Below, piece after piece: positions 48,630 to 57,742 of a stretch of 64,000 bases of DNA. Position numbers and translations under genes: made by a program. The stretch is from Roseateles_E sp005503085 (GTDB lineage: Bacteria > Pseudomonadota > Gammaproteobacteria > Burkholderiales > Burkholderiaceae_C), in the NCBI RefSeq assembly GCF_028462495.1, contig NZ_JAQOWX010000004.1, positions 1 through 64,000 of the forward strand, in the 5' to 3' direction. Positions within the stretch are counted from its first letter, which is position 1. Every line of letters starts with the position of its first letter. Below the pieces are notes generated by a model that was given only the letters and a program-made list of their open reading frames with translations, was not told the DNA's origin and did not search any database.

Positions 48630-50492
48630 ATGAATTCCCTGGCATGGATCAATCTGGGCCTGTTCATGGCCTTGCTGCTGCTGGCGGCCTGGCCGCTGGC
48701 GCGCTGGCTGCACCGGGTGGCCGAGGGCCGCCTGCCGCGCTGGATGGGGGCGGTCGAGGGGGGGCTGTTCCGCCTGGCCGGCGTCAAGCCGACCGAGGGC
48801 ATGCACTGGAAGCAGTATGCGATCGCGCTGCTGCTGTTCAACTTCATCGGCGTGCTGGCGGTCTATGCGCTGCAGCGCTTTCAGGGGTTGCTGCCACTGA
48901 ATCCGCAAGGCATGGCGGCGATCACGCCCGACTCGGCCTTCAACACCGCGATCAGCTTTGTCACCAACACCAACTGGCAGGGCTATGGCGGCGAGTCCGC
49001 GATGAGCTATCTGAGCCAGATGCTGGCGCTGACGGTGCAGAACTTCGTCTCGGCCGCCACCGGCATTGCCGTGGTGTTCGCGCTGATCCGCGGTTTCGCC
49101 GGCAAAGGCCGTGTGAGCCCCCCGCCTGCGGGTACGCAGGCGGCCCCCCGAGGGGGCCAAGTCGTTCTTGGGAGCGGCCCGGCGAACGACTTGCAGGCCA
49201 CCATCGGCAACTTCTGGGCCGATCTGAGCCGCATCACGCTGTGGGTGCTGCTGCCGATCAGCTTTGTGCTGGCGATCTTCTTCGTCGGCCAGGGCGTGAT
49301 CCAGAACTTCGACGCCTACAAGGAGGTCAGCACCGTGGAGGCCACCAGCTACCAGACGCCCAAGCTCGGCGCCAATGGTCAGCCGCTGACGGATGCGCAG
49401 GGTCAGGTCTTGATGGACGATGTCCAGACCAGCACCCAGACCCTGGCGATGGGCCCGGCCGCCTCGCAGCTGGCGATCAAGATGCTGGGTACCAATGGTG
49501 GCGGTTTCTTCAATGCCAATTCGGCTCATCCCTTCGAGAACCCGACCGCGCTGTCCAATCTGGTGCAGATGCTGGCGATCTTCCTGATCCCGGCGGCCTT
49601 GTGCTTCATGTTCGGCCGCATGGTGGGCGACACGCGCCAGGGTGTGGCGGTGCTGGCGGCGATGAGCCTGATGTTTGTCGCGGCGGTGTTCGCGGCGACC
49701 AGCGCCGAGCAGGCCGGCAACCCGGCGCTGACGGCTCTGGGCGTCGAGGCCGGCGCCGGCAATATGGAGGGCAAGGAGGCCCGCTTCGGCATCAATGCCA
49801 GCAGCCTGTTTGCGGTGGTCACGACGGCCGCCTCCTGTGGCGCGGTCAATTCGATGCACGACTCGATGACGCCGCTGGGCGGCATGGTGCCGCTGGTGAT
49901 GATGCAGCTGGGCGAGGTGGTGTTCGGCGGCGTCGGCACCGGTCTGTACGGCATGCTGGTGTTCGCGCTGCTGGCCGTCTTCATTGCCGGCCTGATGATT
50001 GGCCGCACGCCCGAGTACCTGGGCAAGAAGATCGAGCCGCACGAGATGAAGATGGTGTCCATCGCCATCCTGATCACGCCCATCGTCGTGCTGGTCGGCA
50101 CCGCCATCGCGGTGCTGGCGACGGCTGGCAAGGCCGGCATCCTGAACCCGGGCGCCCATGGCTTCTCCGAGGTGCTGTATGCACTGACCTCGGCCGCCAA
50201 CAACAACGGCAGCGCCTTCGCCGGCCTGTCGGCCAACACGCCCTTCTACAACACGCTGCTGGGTGTCGCGATGTGGCTGGGCCGCTTCGGCGTGATCGTG
50301 CCGGTGCTGGCGATTGCCGGCAGCCTGGCCGCCAAGAAGCGCATCCCGCAGACCAGCGGCTCGATGCCCACGCACGGCCCGCTGTTCATCGTGCTGCTGA
50401 TCGGCACGGTGCTGCTGGTGGGCTTGCTGAACTATGTCCCTGCACTGGCGCTCGGGCCGATTGCCGAGCATCTGATGCTGTGGGGAGTCTGA
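48630..50492 (+). CDS. kdpA: Potassium-transporting ATPase potassium-binding subunit KdpA
   Basis: A 620-residue polytopic protein, longer than E. coli KdpA (557). Selectivity-filter-like segments are recognisable: NTNWQGYGGESAMSYLSQ, MLGTNGGGFFNANSAHPFENPTALSN, AASCGAVNSMHDSM, SAANNNGSAFAGL. It binds and translocates K+ together with KdpB. Two insertions explain the length. One of about 28 residues (roughly 161-188) is encoded by a palindromic repeat at 49122-49192. The other, of about 28 residues after STVEATSYQT, I believe is common in this order. Start 48630 matches the family; a frame reading from 48561 does not. Confidence 0.95.
   Translation: MNSLAWINLGLFMALLLLAAWPLARWLHRVAEGRLPRWMGAVEGGLFRLAGVKPTEGMHWKQYAIALLLFNFIGVLAVYALQRFQGLLPLNPQGMAAITPDSAFNTAISFVTNTNWQGYGGESAMSYLSQMLALTVQNFVSAATGIAVVFALIRGFAGKGRVSPPPAGTQAAPRGGQVVLGSGPANDLQATIGNFWADLSRITLWVLLPISFVLAIFFVGQGVIQNFDAYKEVSTVEATSYQTPKLGANGQPLTDAQGQVLMDDVQTSTQTLAMGPAASQLAIKMLGTNGGGFFNANSAHPFENPTALSNLVQMLAIFLIPAALCFMFGRMVGDTRQGVAVLAAMSLMFVAAVFAATSAEQAGNPALTALGVEAGAGNMEGKEARFGINASSLFAVVTTAASCGAVNSMHDSMTPLGGMVPLVMMQLGEVVFGGVGTGLYGMLVFALLAVFIAGLMIGRTPEYLGKKIEPHEMKMVSIAILITPIVVLVGTAIAVLATAGKAGILNPGAHGFSEVLYALTSAANNNGSAFAGLSANTPFYNTLLGVAMWLGRFGVIVPVLAIAGSLAAKKRIPQTSGSMPTHGPLFIVLLIGTVLLVGLLNYVPALALGPIAEHLMLWGV
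49122..49192. repeat. Mosaic palindromic element inserted in frame within kdpA
   Basis: Three palindromes follow each other: CCGCCTGCG/CGCAGGCGG (49122-49143, 4-base loop), GGCCCCC/GGGGGCC (49142-49158) and AAGTCGTTC/GAACGACTT (49159-49192). They encode a Pro/Gly/Ala-rich stretch (SPPPAGTQAAPRGGQVVLGS) that is absent from E. coli KdpA, where ALIRAFTRQS runs directly on to TLGNAWVDL. The structure is that of a REP/BIME-like element normally found between genes. Confidence 0.75.
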
Positions 50493-50494
50493 TC

Positions 50495-52594
50495 ATGACG
50501 ACACAAGACAACAACAAACTCTCTTTCCTCGACCCTGCCTTGCTGAAGCCGGCCGTCGCGGCCTCCTTTGGCAAGCTGGATCCGCGCACGCAGTGGCGCA
50601 ACCCGGTGATGTTCGTCGTCTATGTCGGCGCCATCCTGACCAGCGCGCTGTGGCTGGCCAGCCTGAAGGACCCGGCCGTCGCCGGCACCGAGGGATCCGT
50701 CTTCATGCTGGCCATCGCGCTGTGGCTGTGGTTCACCGTGCTGTTCGCGAACTTCGCCGAGGCGATGGCCGAGGGCCGCAGCAAGGCGCAGGCCGCGTCG
50801 CTGCGCGGCCTGAAGACCAAGACCTGGGCCAAGAAGCTGGAAGAACCCAGGCACGGCGCCAAGTGGCATCCGCTGCAGTCCGATGAGTTGCGCAAGGGCG
50901 CGGTCGTGCTGGTGGAGGCTGGTGACCTGATCCCGCTGGACGGCGAGGTGATCGAGGGCGTGGCCTCGGTGGACGAGAGCGCGATCACCGGCGAGTCGGC
51001 CCCGGTCATCCGCGAGTCGGGCGGCGACTTCTCCTCGGTCACCGGCGGCACCCGCGTGCTGTCCGACTGGCTGGTGGTGCGTATCGCCGTCAATCCAGGT
51101 GAGTCCTTCCTCGACCGCATGATCGCGATGGTGGAGGGCGCCAAGCGCCAGAAGACGCCCAACGAGATCGCGCTGACCATTTTGCTGGTGGCGCTGACCC
51201 TGGTCTTTCTGGTCGTCAGCGTGACCTTGCTGCCCTACTCGATCTTCAGCGTCGAGGCCGCAGGCGCAGGCACCGTGGTGTCGATCACCGCGCTGATCGC
51301 GCTGCTGGTCTGCCTGATCCCGACCACCATCGGTGGCCTGCTGTCGGCCATCGGTGTGGCCGGCATGAGCCGCATGATGCAGGCCAATGTGATCGCGACC
51401 TCGGGCCGTGCGGTCGAGGCGGCCGGCGATGTGGATGTGCTGATGCTGGACAAGACCGGCACCATCACCTTGGGCAACCGCCAGGCCAGCCTGTTCGTGC
51501 CGGCGCCCGGCGTGACCGAGCAGCAGCTGGCCGACGCGGCCCAGCTGGCCTCGCTGGCCGACGAGACGCCGGAAGGCCGCAGCATCGTGGTGCTGGCCAA
51601 GACCCGCTTCAATCTGCGCGAGCGCGAGCTCTCGGGCCTGGATGCGCAGTTCGTGCCCTTCACCGCGCAGACCCGCATGAGCGGCGTCGACCTCGGCTCG
51701 CATGCGCAGCAACAGCGCCAGATCCGCAAGGGCGCCGGCGATGCGATCCGGCGCCATGTCGAGGCCCTGGGCGGCAGCTTCCCGAAGGAAGTCAGCCAGG
51801 CCATCGATGAGATCGCGCGGCGCGGCAGCACGCCGCTGGTGGTGTCCGACGGCGCCAAGGTGATGGGGGCCGTCGAGCTGAAGGACATCGTCAAGGGCGG
51901 CATCAAGGAGCGCTTTGCCGAGCTGCGCCGCATGGGCATCAAGACCGTGATGATCACCGGCGACAACAAGCTGACCGCCGCAGCGATCGCGGCCGAGGCG
52001 GGCGTCGACGACTTCCTGGCCGAGGCCACGCCCGAGGCCAAGCTCAAGCTGATCCGCGACTACCAGGGCGAAGGTCGCCTGGTGGCGATGACCGGCGACG
52101 GCACCAATGATGCACCCGCGCTGGCCCAGGCCGATGTCGCCGTGGCGATGAACACCGGCACGCAGGCCGCCAAGGAGGCCGGCAATATGGTGGACCTGGA
52201 CTCCAACCCCACCAAGCTGCTGGAGATCGTCGAGACCGGCAAGCAGCTCTTGATGACGCGCGGCTCGCTGACCACCTTCTCGATTGCCAACGATGTGGCC
52301 AAGTACTTCGCCATCATCCCGGCGATGTTTGTCGGCGTCTATCCGCAGCTGGCCGCGCTGAATGTGATGGGCCTGCACAGCCCCAGCTCGGCCATCCTGT
52401 CGGCGGTGATCTTCAACGCGCTGATCATCATCGCGCTGATCCCGCTGGCCCTGAAGGGCGTGCCTTACCGCGCCATCGGCGCGGCCGCGCTGCTGCGCCG
52501 CAATCTGGCCATCTACGGCCTTGGCGGCCTGATCGTGCCCTTTGTCGGCATCAAGGCCATCGACCTGTTCCTGGTCGCCACCCATCTGATCTAA
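50495..52594 (+). CDS. kdpB: Potassium-transporting ATPase ATP-binding subunit KdpB
   Basis: A 699-residue P-type ATPase of the IA class. The phosphorylated Asp319 is in MLDKTGTITLGN. The actuator motif is ITGESAPV, the nucleotide domain has KGAGDAI, and the hinge motif is MTGDGTNDAPALAQADVAVAMN. It drives K+ uptake by ATP hydrolysis. It starts 2 bases after kdpA. A reading frame that appears to fuse kdpB to upstream DNA (from 48644) is an artefact of stop-poor GC-rich sequence in kdpA. Confidence 0.97.
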   Translation: MTTQDNNKLSFLDPALLKPAVAASFGKLDPRTQWRNPVMFVVYVGAILTSALWLASLKDPAVAGTEGSVFMLAIALWLWFTVLFANFAEAMAEGRSKAQAASLRGLKTKTWAKKLEEPRHGAKWHPLQSDELRKGAVVLVEAGDLIPLDGEVIEGVASVDESAITGESAPVIRESGGDFSSVTGGTRVLSDWLVVRIAVNPGESFLDRMIAMVEGAKRQKTPNEIALTILLVALTLVFLVVSVTLLPYSIFSVEAAGAGTVVSITALIALLVCLIPTTIGGLLSAIGVAGMSRMMQANVIATSGRAVEAAGDVDVLMLDKTGTITLGNRQASLFVPAPGVTEQQLADAAQLASLADETPEGRSIVVLAKTRFNLRERELSGLDAQFVPFTAQTRMSGVDLGSHAQQQRQIRKGAGDAIRRHVEALGGSFPKEVSQAIDEIARRGSTPLVVSDGAKVMGAVELKDIVKGGIKERFAELRRMGIKTVMITGDNKLTAAAIAAEAGVDDFLAEATPEAKLKLIRDYQGEGRLVAMTGDGTNDAPALAQADVAVAMNTGTQAAKEAGNMVDLDSNPTKLLEIVETGKQLLMTRGSLTTFSIANDVAKYFAIIPAMFVGVYPQLAALNVMGLHSPSSAILSAVIFNALIIIALIPLALKGVPYRAIGAAALLRRNLAIYGLGGLIVPFVGIKAIDLFLVATHLI

Positions 52595-52604
52595 GGAGCT
52601 TGTC

Positions 52605-53177
52605 ATGAAAGCCCATCTTCGTCCCGCGCTTGTGAGCTTCGTGCTGCTCAGCGCGATCACCGGCCTGCTCTATCCGCTGGCCGTCACCGGTGTCGGCCAG
52701 TCGCTGTTCCCCAAACAGGCCGCCGGCAGCCTGATCGAGCAAGGGGGCAAGGCCGTCGGCTCCGAGCTGATCGGTCAGAGCTTCACATCGCCCAAGTACT
52801 TCTGGGGCCGTCCCTCGGCCACCGGGCCGATGGCCAATAACGCGGCCGGCTCCGGCGGCTCCAACCAGGGCCCGATGAACCCGGCGCTGGCCGATGCCGT
52901 CAAGGCCCGGATCGCCGCGCTGCGCGCCGCCGATCCGGGCAACACGGCGGCGGTGCCGGCCGATCTGGTCACGGCCTCGGCCAGCGGCCTGGATCCGCAC
53001 ATCTCGATGGCCGCCGCCCGCTACCAGGCCGCCCGCGTCGCGCGCGAGCGCGGCCTGCCGCTGGCCGAGGTGCAGCGCCTGATCGCGGCCAATACCGAGG
53101 GCCGCGACCTGGCCGTGCTGGGCGAGCCGCGCGTCCATGTGCTCAAGCTCAATCTGGCGCTGGACCAGCCGCGCTGA
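52605..53177 (+). CDS. kdpC: Potassium-transporting ATPase subunit KdpC
   Basis: A 190-residue protein with one N-terminal membrane helix (ALVSFVLLSAITGLLYPLAVTGVGQSLFP) and a periplasmic domain. It has the conserved GSELIGQSFTSPKYFWGRPSAT, ASGLDPHISMAAARYQAARVARERGLP and NLALD endings. KdpC helps assemble KdpA with KdpB and raises K+ affinity. A ribosome-binding AAGGAG lies just upstream (start 10 bases after kdpB), and a terminator follows. Confidence 0.95.
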   Translation: MKAHLRPALVSFVLLSAITGLLYPLAVTGVGQSLFPKQAAGSLIEQGGKAVGSELIGQSFTSPKYFWGRPSATGPMANNAAGSGGSNQGPMNPALADAVKARIAALRAADPGNTAAVPADLVTASASGLDPHISMAAARYQAARVARERGLPLAEVQRLIAANTEGRDLAVLGEPRVHVLKLNLALDQPR

Positions 53178-53202
53178 TCGCGCCGCAGCCTCTCTGTTTT
53201 TG

Positions 53203-53233
53203 GGCCAGGCTCACCCGGGCCTGGTCGTTTTTT
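53203..53233 (+). terminator. Intrinsic terminator after kdpC
   Basis: GGCCAGGC (53203-53210) pairs with GCCTGGTC (53219-53226), one G-T wobble, then six T (53228-53233). It probably ends the kdpFABC transcript, leaving the porin-corA-kdpDE genes on their own or on read-through transcripts. Confidence 0.65.
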
Positions 53234-53242
53234 GTTCGAACC

Positions 53243-54055
53243 ATGACCACCATTCTGAAGACGCTCTGCCTCATCCCCACCCTGCTGCTGGCCGTGCAAT
53301 CCCACGCACAGACCCCGCCGGAGCACACGCTGACCGGCAATGTCGGCCTGGTGTCCGACTACCGCTTCCGCGGCATCAGCCAGACCTGGCGCCAGCCCGC
53401 CATCCAGGGTGGACTCGACTATGCGCACAGCAGCGGCGCCTATGCCGGGGTTTGGGCCTCCAACGTCTCCGGCAACAGCTATAACAACGGCGCCGGCCTG
53501 GAGCTGGACCTGTATGGCGGCTACAAGTTTTCCCTCACACAAGACCTGACCCTGGACCTCGGCGTGCTGGCCTATCTCTACCCCAGCGCCAGGCTGAACA
53601 GCGCGCCCGGCGTCGCGACACGCGAGAAGTACGACAACCTCGATGTCTACATCGGCCTGTCGGCCGGCACCTTCAGCGCCAAGCTCTCAGTGGCCGCCAG
53701 CGACTATTTCGGTCTCAACGGCACGACCGCCGGCTATGCCTACTTCAGCGGCTTGCCGGCGCGCGGTGCCTCCAAGGGCAGCAGCTATCTGGATCTGAAC
53801 TACCGCTTCGATCTGGGCTCGGGTTTCAATCTGGACGCGCATCTGGGTCGCCTGAGCGTTCGCCACTATGGCGAGCTGTCCTACACCGATCTGAAACTCG
53901 GCCTCAGCAAGGAGGTCGGCGGCTTCAATCTGGGCGCGGCCCTGGTGGCGACCGATGCCCCGCGCGACTACTACCAGGCCGGCAACTCCGCAGGCCAGGA
54001 TGCGAAGCGTCTGGGCCGGGCCGCCCTGGTGCTGAGCGCCGCGCGCACCTTCTGA
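53243..54055 (+). CDS. TorF-family putative porin (Gcw_chp outer-membrane protein)
   Basis: A 270-residue predicted beta-barrel protein. A signal peptide is seen (TLCLIPTLLLAVQSHAQ), then alternating-hydrophobicity strands typical of this family: LTGNVGLVSDYRFRGISQT, AYAGVWASNVSGN, LELDLYGGYKF, YLDLNYRF. It ends in Phe, as barrel proteins do. Function is not established beyond putative porin. Its place between kdpC and corA suggests an outer-membrane ion path for the same physiology, but this is inference. Confidence 0.75.
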   Translation: MTTILKTLCLIPTLLLAVQSHAQTPPEHTLTGNVGLVSDYRFRGISQTWRQPAIQGGLDYAHSSGAYAGVWASNVSGNSYNNGAGLELDLYGGYKFSLTQDLTLDLGVLAYLYPSARLNSAPGVATREKYDNLDVYIGLSAGTFSAKLSVAASDYFGLNGTTAGYAYFSGLPARGASKGSSYLDLNYRFDLGSGFNLDAHLGRLSVRHYGELSYTDLKLGLSKEVGGFNLGAALVATDAPRDYYQAGNSAGQDAKRLGRAALVLSAARTF

Positions 54056-54059
54056 AGGT

Positions 54060-54065
54060 GACAAT
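54060..54065 (+). promoter_or_regulatory. -10-like hexamer just before corA
   Basis: GACAAT lies 6 bases before the corA ATG (54072), the same spacing seen before yceD (22988) and similar to the wecA-like gene (18894). If functional it would give a leaderless corA-kdpD-kdpE transcript. No strong -35 is seen. Confidence 0.35.
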
Positions 54066-54071
54066 GCCGCG

Positions 54072-55037
54072 ATGCTGATCAACTGCGCCGCCTATCGCGA
54101 AGGCCACAAGGTGGCCGACCTGGCCCCCGAGGAGCTGGGGGCCTATCTGGACCAGCCGGACACCTTTGTCTGGGTGGCGCTGCGTGACAGCGATGCCGCC
54201 GAGCTGGAGTCCTACCGGCGGCTCTTCAATCTGCACAGCCTGGCCGTCGAGGACGCCAGCCATGGCCACCAGCGCCCCAAGGTCGAGGAGTATGGCGACG
54301 ACCTGTTTGTCGTCATGCACCTGATCGATTGGGTCGGCGGCGAGCTGCAGCTCGGCGAGGTGATGGTCTTCGTCGGCCGCAACCACGTGCTGTCGGTGCG
54401 CAAGGGCAGCAAGCTGCATTTCCTGGGCGTGCGTGAGCGCTGCGAGCGCGAGCCGGAGCTGCTGCGCCAGGGCCCCAGCTTCGTGCTCTACGCGCTGATG
54501 GACGCGGTGGTGGATCGCTATTTCCCCATCGTCGATCTGCTGGAGTCGGAACTGGAGGAGATCGAGCAGAGCATCTTCACCAGTGGCGCGGCGCGCGACA
54601 ACATCCAGCGGCTCTATGCCTTGAAGCGCCGCCTGATGCTGCTGCGCCGGGCGGTGGCGCCGATGCTGGAGATGCTGTCCAAGCTGCATGGCGGCCGCAC
54701 GCCGCCGATCTGTGCCAGGTCCGAGGACTACTTCCGCGATGTGGCCGACCATCTGGCGCGCATCCACGGTGCCATCGAGTCGGTGCGCGAGACCATAGGC
54801 ACGGCCATCCAGGCCAATCTGTCGATGGTGGCCATCGAGGACAGCGATGTGACCAAGCGTCTGGCCGCCTGGGCCGGCATCTTTGCCGCGGCCACCGCCT
54901 TTGCCGGCATCTGGGGCATGAACTTCGAGGGGATGCCCGAGCTGAAATGGCAATGGGGCTATCCGGCCGCGCTGGGCCTGATCACCACGGTCTGCGTCGG
55001 TCTTTGGTATCGCTTCAAACGGGCAGGGTGGCTATGA
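54072..55037 (+). CDS. corA: CorA-family magnesium/divalent cation transporter
   Basis: A 321-residue CorA protein. The long N-terminal cytoplasmic funnel domain is followed by two C-terminal membrane helices, with the pore signature GMN in the WGMNFEGMPELKW loop. It ends in a basic tail (YRFKRAG). It carries Mg2+ or Co2+. Its stop overlaps the kdpD start as ATGA, so translation of the K+ sensor may be coupled to that of this transporter, an unusual arrangement. Confidence 0.9.
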   Translation: MLINCAAYREGHKVADLAPEELGAYLDQPDTFVWVALRDSDAAELESYRRLFNLHSLAVEDASHGHQRPKVEEYGDDLFVVMHLIDWVGGELQLGEVMVFVGRNHVLSVRKGSKLHFLGVRERCEREPELLRQGPSFVLYALMDAVVDRYFPIVDLLESELEEIEQSIFTSGAARDNIQRLYALKRRLMLLRRAVAPMLEMLSKLHGGRTPPICARSEDYFRDVADHLARIHGAIESVRETIGTAIQANLSMVAIEDSDVTKRLAAWAGIFAAATAFAGIWGMNFEGMPELKWQWGYPAALGLITTVCVGLWYRFKRAGWL

Positions 55038-57742
55038 GCGACGATCAGCGCCCCGACCCGGACGTGCTGCTGGAGCAGCTGCGCGAAGAGGAAGAGAAAG
55101 CCGCGCGCGGCAAGCTGCGCATCTACTTCGGCTCCTCGGCCGGCGTCGGCAAGACCTATGCGATGTTGCAGGCGGCTCGCAAGCTGAGTGCCGAATGGAG
55201 GGACGAGGGGCGGGCGCCGCTGATTGGCGTGGTCGAGACCCATGGCCGCAGCGAGACGATGGCGTTGACCGAGGGCCTGGAGATACTGCCGCCGCGCCAG
55301 GTCGAGTACCGCGGCAAGACCCTGCCCGAGTTCGATCTCGACGGCGCGCTGGCGAGGCAGCCCGCGCTGATCCTGGTCGACGAGCTGGCCCATAGCACTG
55401 TGGCCGGCTCGCGGCATCCGAAGCGCTGGCAGGATGTCGAGGAGCTGCTGGCCCATGGCATCGATGTCTACACGACGCTGAACGTCCAGCATCTGGAGAG
55501 CCTCAACGATGTGGTGGGCGGCATCACTGGCGTGCGCGTGCAGGAGACCTTGCCCGATACCTTCTTCGACGCCGCCGACGAGGTCGTGATGGTGGACACG
55601 CCGGCCGACGAGCTGCTGGCGCGGCTGAGCGCCGGCAAGGTCTATATGCCGGCCCAGGCTGAGCGCGCGGCCAGGAACTTCTTCCGCAAGGGCAATCTGA
55701 TGGCCTTGCGCGAGCTGGCGCTGCGCCGCACCGCCGACCGCGTCGAGGATGATGTGCAGGCCTGGCGCAGCAAGCAGTCAATAGCCCAGGTCTGGAAGAC
55801 CGAGGCCGCCATCCTTTGTGCGATCGGCCCTGAATCCAATGGCTCGGGGGCCGAGCATGTGGTGCGCGCGGCCGCGCGCCTGGCCCAACAGCTCAATGTG
55901 TCCTGGCATGCGGTCTACGTCGAGACACCGGCGCTGCGGCGCCTGCCCGACGCGCAGCGCGAGCGCATTCTGCGGGTGGTGCGCCTGGCCCATGATCTGG
56001 GCGCGGTCACTGCCGTCTTGCAGGCGCAAGACCCGGCCCCGGCCCTGGTGAACCATGCCCGCGAGAACAATCTCTCGCAGCTGGTGCTGGGCCGCGCCGC
56101 ACGGCGGCCGGCCTGGCGCCGCTTGCTCGGTGGGCCCGGCCTGCACCAGCGCCTGGCGGACAGCGCCAGCGATGTCGACCTGATCGAGGTCGGCCAGCCG
56201 GCCACGCCGGCGCCGGTGCCTGACACCGTCGATCCCGGTCTGGCCTTGGGCCGGCAATGGCAGCGCTATGCGTTTGCCGCGCTGGCCTGCGTGGGTACCA
56301 CCGCGCTGGCGCTGCCGCTGCAGCCGGTCTTCGACGAGGCCAATATCGTCATGCTGTTCCTGCTGACGGTGCTGGGGGTCTCGCTGCGCTGGGGGCGCGG
56401 TCCCTCGGTGCTGGCCAGCTTTCTGAGCGTCGGCCTGTTCGACTTCTTCTTCATCGCCCCGCATCTGAGCTTCGCGGTCTCGGACGTGCAGTACCTCTTG
56501 ACCTTTGTCGTGATGCTAGCGGTGGGCCTGATCACCGGCCAGCTGACCGCCCATCTGCGCTACCAGGCCCAGATCGCGGCCGAGCGCGAGGCGCGCTCGC
56601 GAGCCCTGTTCGAGCTGACCCGCGAGCTGTCCGGCGCGCTGCAGACTGAGCAGGTGGTGCAGAGTGCGCAGAGCAGCCTGTCGCGCGAGCTGCATGGCCG
56701 GGCCCTGGTGCTGGTGCTGGACCTGAAGGACGCCTTGCTGCTGCCCGAGGGCGAGGCCGATCCGCCCGATCTCGGCACCGCGCGCTGGGCGCTGGACCAT
56801 GGCCAGGCAGCCGGCCTGGCCACCGACACCCTGCCGGGCAGCGCCTGGTTCTATCTGCCGCTGCAGGCGCCGATGCGCGCGCGCGGCGTGCTGGCCCTGC
56901 GGCCGCGCGATCTGGCCAGCGTGATGCAGCCGGAGCGCCGCGCCCAACTCGACACCTATGCCAGCATCATCGGTCAGGCGCTGGAGCGGGTGCATTACGT
57001 CGAGGTGGCGCAGGACGCGCTGGTGCATATCGAATCCGAGCGCCTGCGCAACTCGCTGCTGTCGGCGCTCTCGCATGATCTGCGCACGCCGCTGGCCGTG
57101 GTCTACGGCCTGGCCGACACGCTGGCGGCCTTGCCCGCCTTGCCCGAGGCCGGCCGCGAGATGGCGCAGGCGCTGCAGCGCGAGTCGCAGCGCATCAACG
57201 CGATGGTCAACAACCTGCTGGACATGGCGCGGCTGCAAAGCGGCGCGGTGCAGCTGCGCCTGCAGTGGCAGCCGGTCGAGGAGGTGGTGGGCAGTGCCCT
57301 GCAGGCCATGCAGGCCAGCCTGGCCGCGCACCGGGTGCAGACCGAGCTGCCGCCGGGGCTGCCCATGATCAATCTGGATGCGGTGCTGATCGAGCGGGTG
57401 CTGTGCAATCTGCTCGAGAACGCGGTCAAGTACACACCCGCCGGCAGCCTGATACGCATCTCGGCCGAGCTGCGCGAGGACGAGCTGTGGCTGCGCGTGG
57501 CCGACAACGGCCCCGGTCTGCCGCCCGGCCGCGAGGAGGCGCTGTTCGAGAAATTCGCCCGCGCCAAGAGCGAGAGCAGCACCCCCGGCGTCGGCCTCGG
57601 GCTGGCGATCTGCCGTGCCATCATGCAAGCCCATCAAGGCGGCATCCATGCCGAGCCGGTGCCCGGCGGCGGCGCCGCCTTTGTGCTGACCCTGCCGCTG
57701 GGCAACCCGCCGCCGCTCCCCGACATCGAAGACCATGAGTGA
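55034..57742 (+). CDS. kdpD: Sensor histidine kinase KdpD
   Basis: A 902-residue kinase. Domains in order: KdpD N-terminal domain with Walker A GSSAGVGKT (33-41) and VDELAHS; a universal-stress-like domain; a DUF4118 four-helix membrane region around residues 405-525 (YAFAALACVGTTALALPLQPVF onwards); a GAF-like region; the phosphoacceptor His681 in SALSHDLRTPLAVVYGLAD; and an ATPase domain (NLLENAVKYTPAG, ADNGPGLPPG, GVGLGLAICRAI). It senses low K+ or turgor and phosphorylates KdpE. The start overlaps corA as ATGA, and the stop overlaps kdpE by 8 bases. Confidence 0.95.
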   Translation: MSDDQRPDPDVLLEQLREEEEKAARGKLRIYFGSSAGVGKTYAMLQAARKLSAEWRDEGRAPLIGVVETHGRSETMALTEGLEILPPRQVEYRGKTLPEFDLDGALARQPALILVDELAHSTVAGSRHPKRWQDVEELLAHGIDVYTTLNVQHLESLNDVVGGITGVRVQETLPDTFFDAADEVVMVDTPADELLARLSAGKVYMPAQAERAARNFFRKGNLMALRELALRRTADRVEDDVQAWRSKQSIAQVWKTEAAILCAIGPESNGSGAEHVVRAAARLAQQLNVSWHAVYVETPALRRLPDAQRERILRVVRLAHDLGAVTAVLQAQDPAPALVNHARENNLSQLVLGRAARRPAWRRLLGGPGLHQRLADSASDVDLIEVGQPATPAPVPDTVDPGLALGRQWQRYAFAALACVGTTALALPLQPVFDEANIVMLFLLTVLGVSLRWGRGPSVLASFLSVGLFDFFFIAPHLSFAVSDVQYLLTFVVMLAVGLITGQLTAHLRYQAQIAAEREARSRALFELTRELSGALQTEQVVQSAQSSLSRELHGRALVLVLDLKDALLLPEGEADPPDLGTARWALDHGQAAGLATDTLPGSAWFYLPLQAPMRARGVLALRPRDLASVMQPERRAQLDTYASIIGQALERVHYVEVAQDALVHIESERLRNSLLSALSHDLRTPLAVVYGLADTLAALPALPEAGREMAQALQRESQRINAMVNNLLDMARLQSGAVQLRLQWQPVEEVVGSALQAMQASLAAHRVQTELPPGLPMINLDAVLIERVLCNLLENAVKYTPAGSLIRISAELREDELWLRVADNGPGLPPGREEALFEKFARAKSESSTPGVGLGLAICRAIMQAHQGGIHAEPVPGGGAAFVLTLPLGNPPPLPDIEDHE

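Noticed and set aside
48644..50494. Long + strand open frame running from inside kdpA into kdpB as one giant protein
   Set aside because: It is the out-of-frame reading of kdpA, free of stops because of high GC. KdpB has a normal start at 50495 and the translated upstream part shows no domain.
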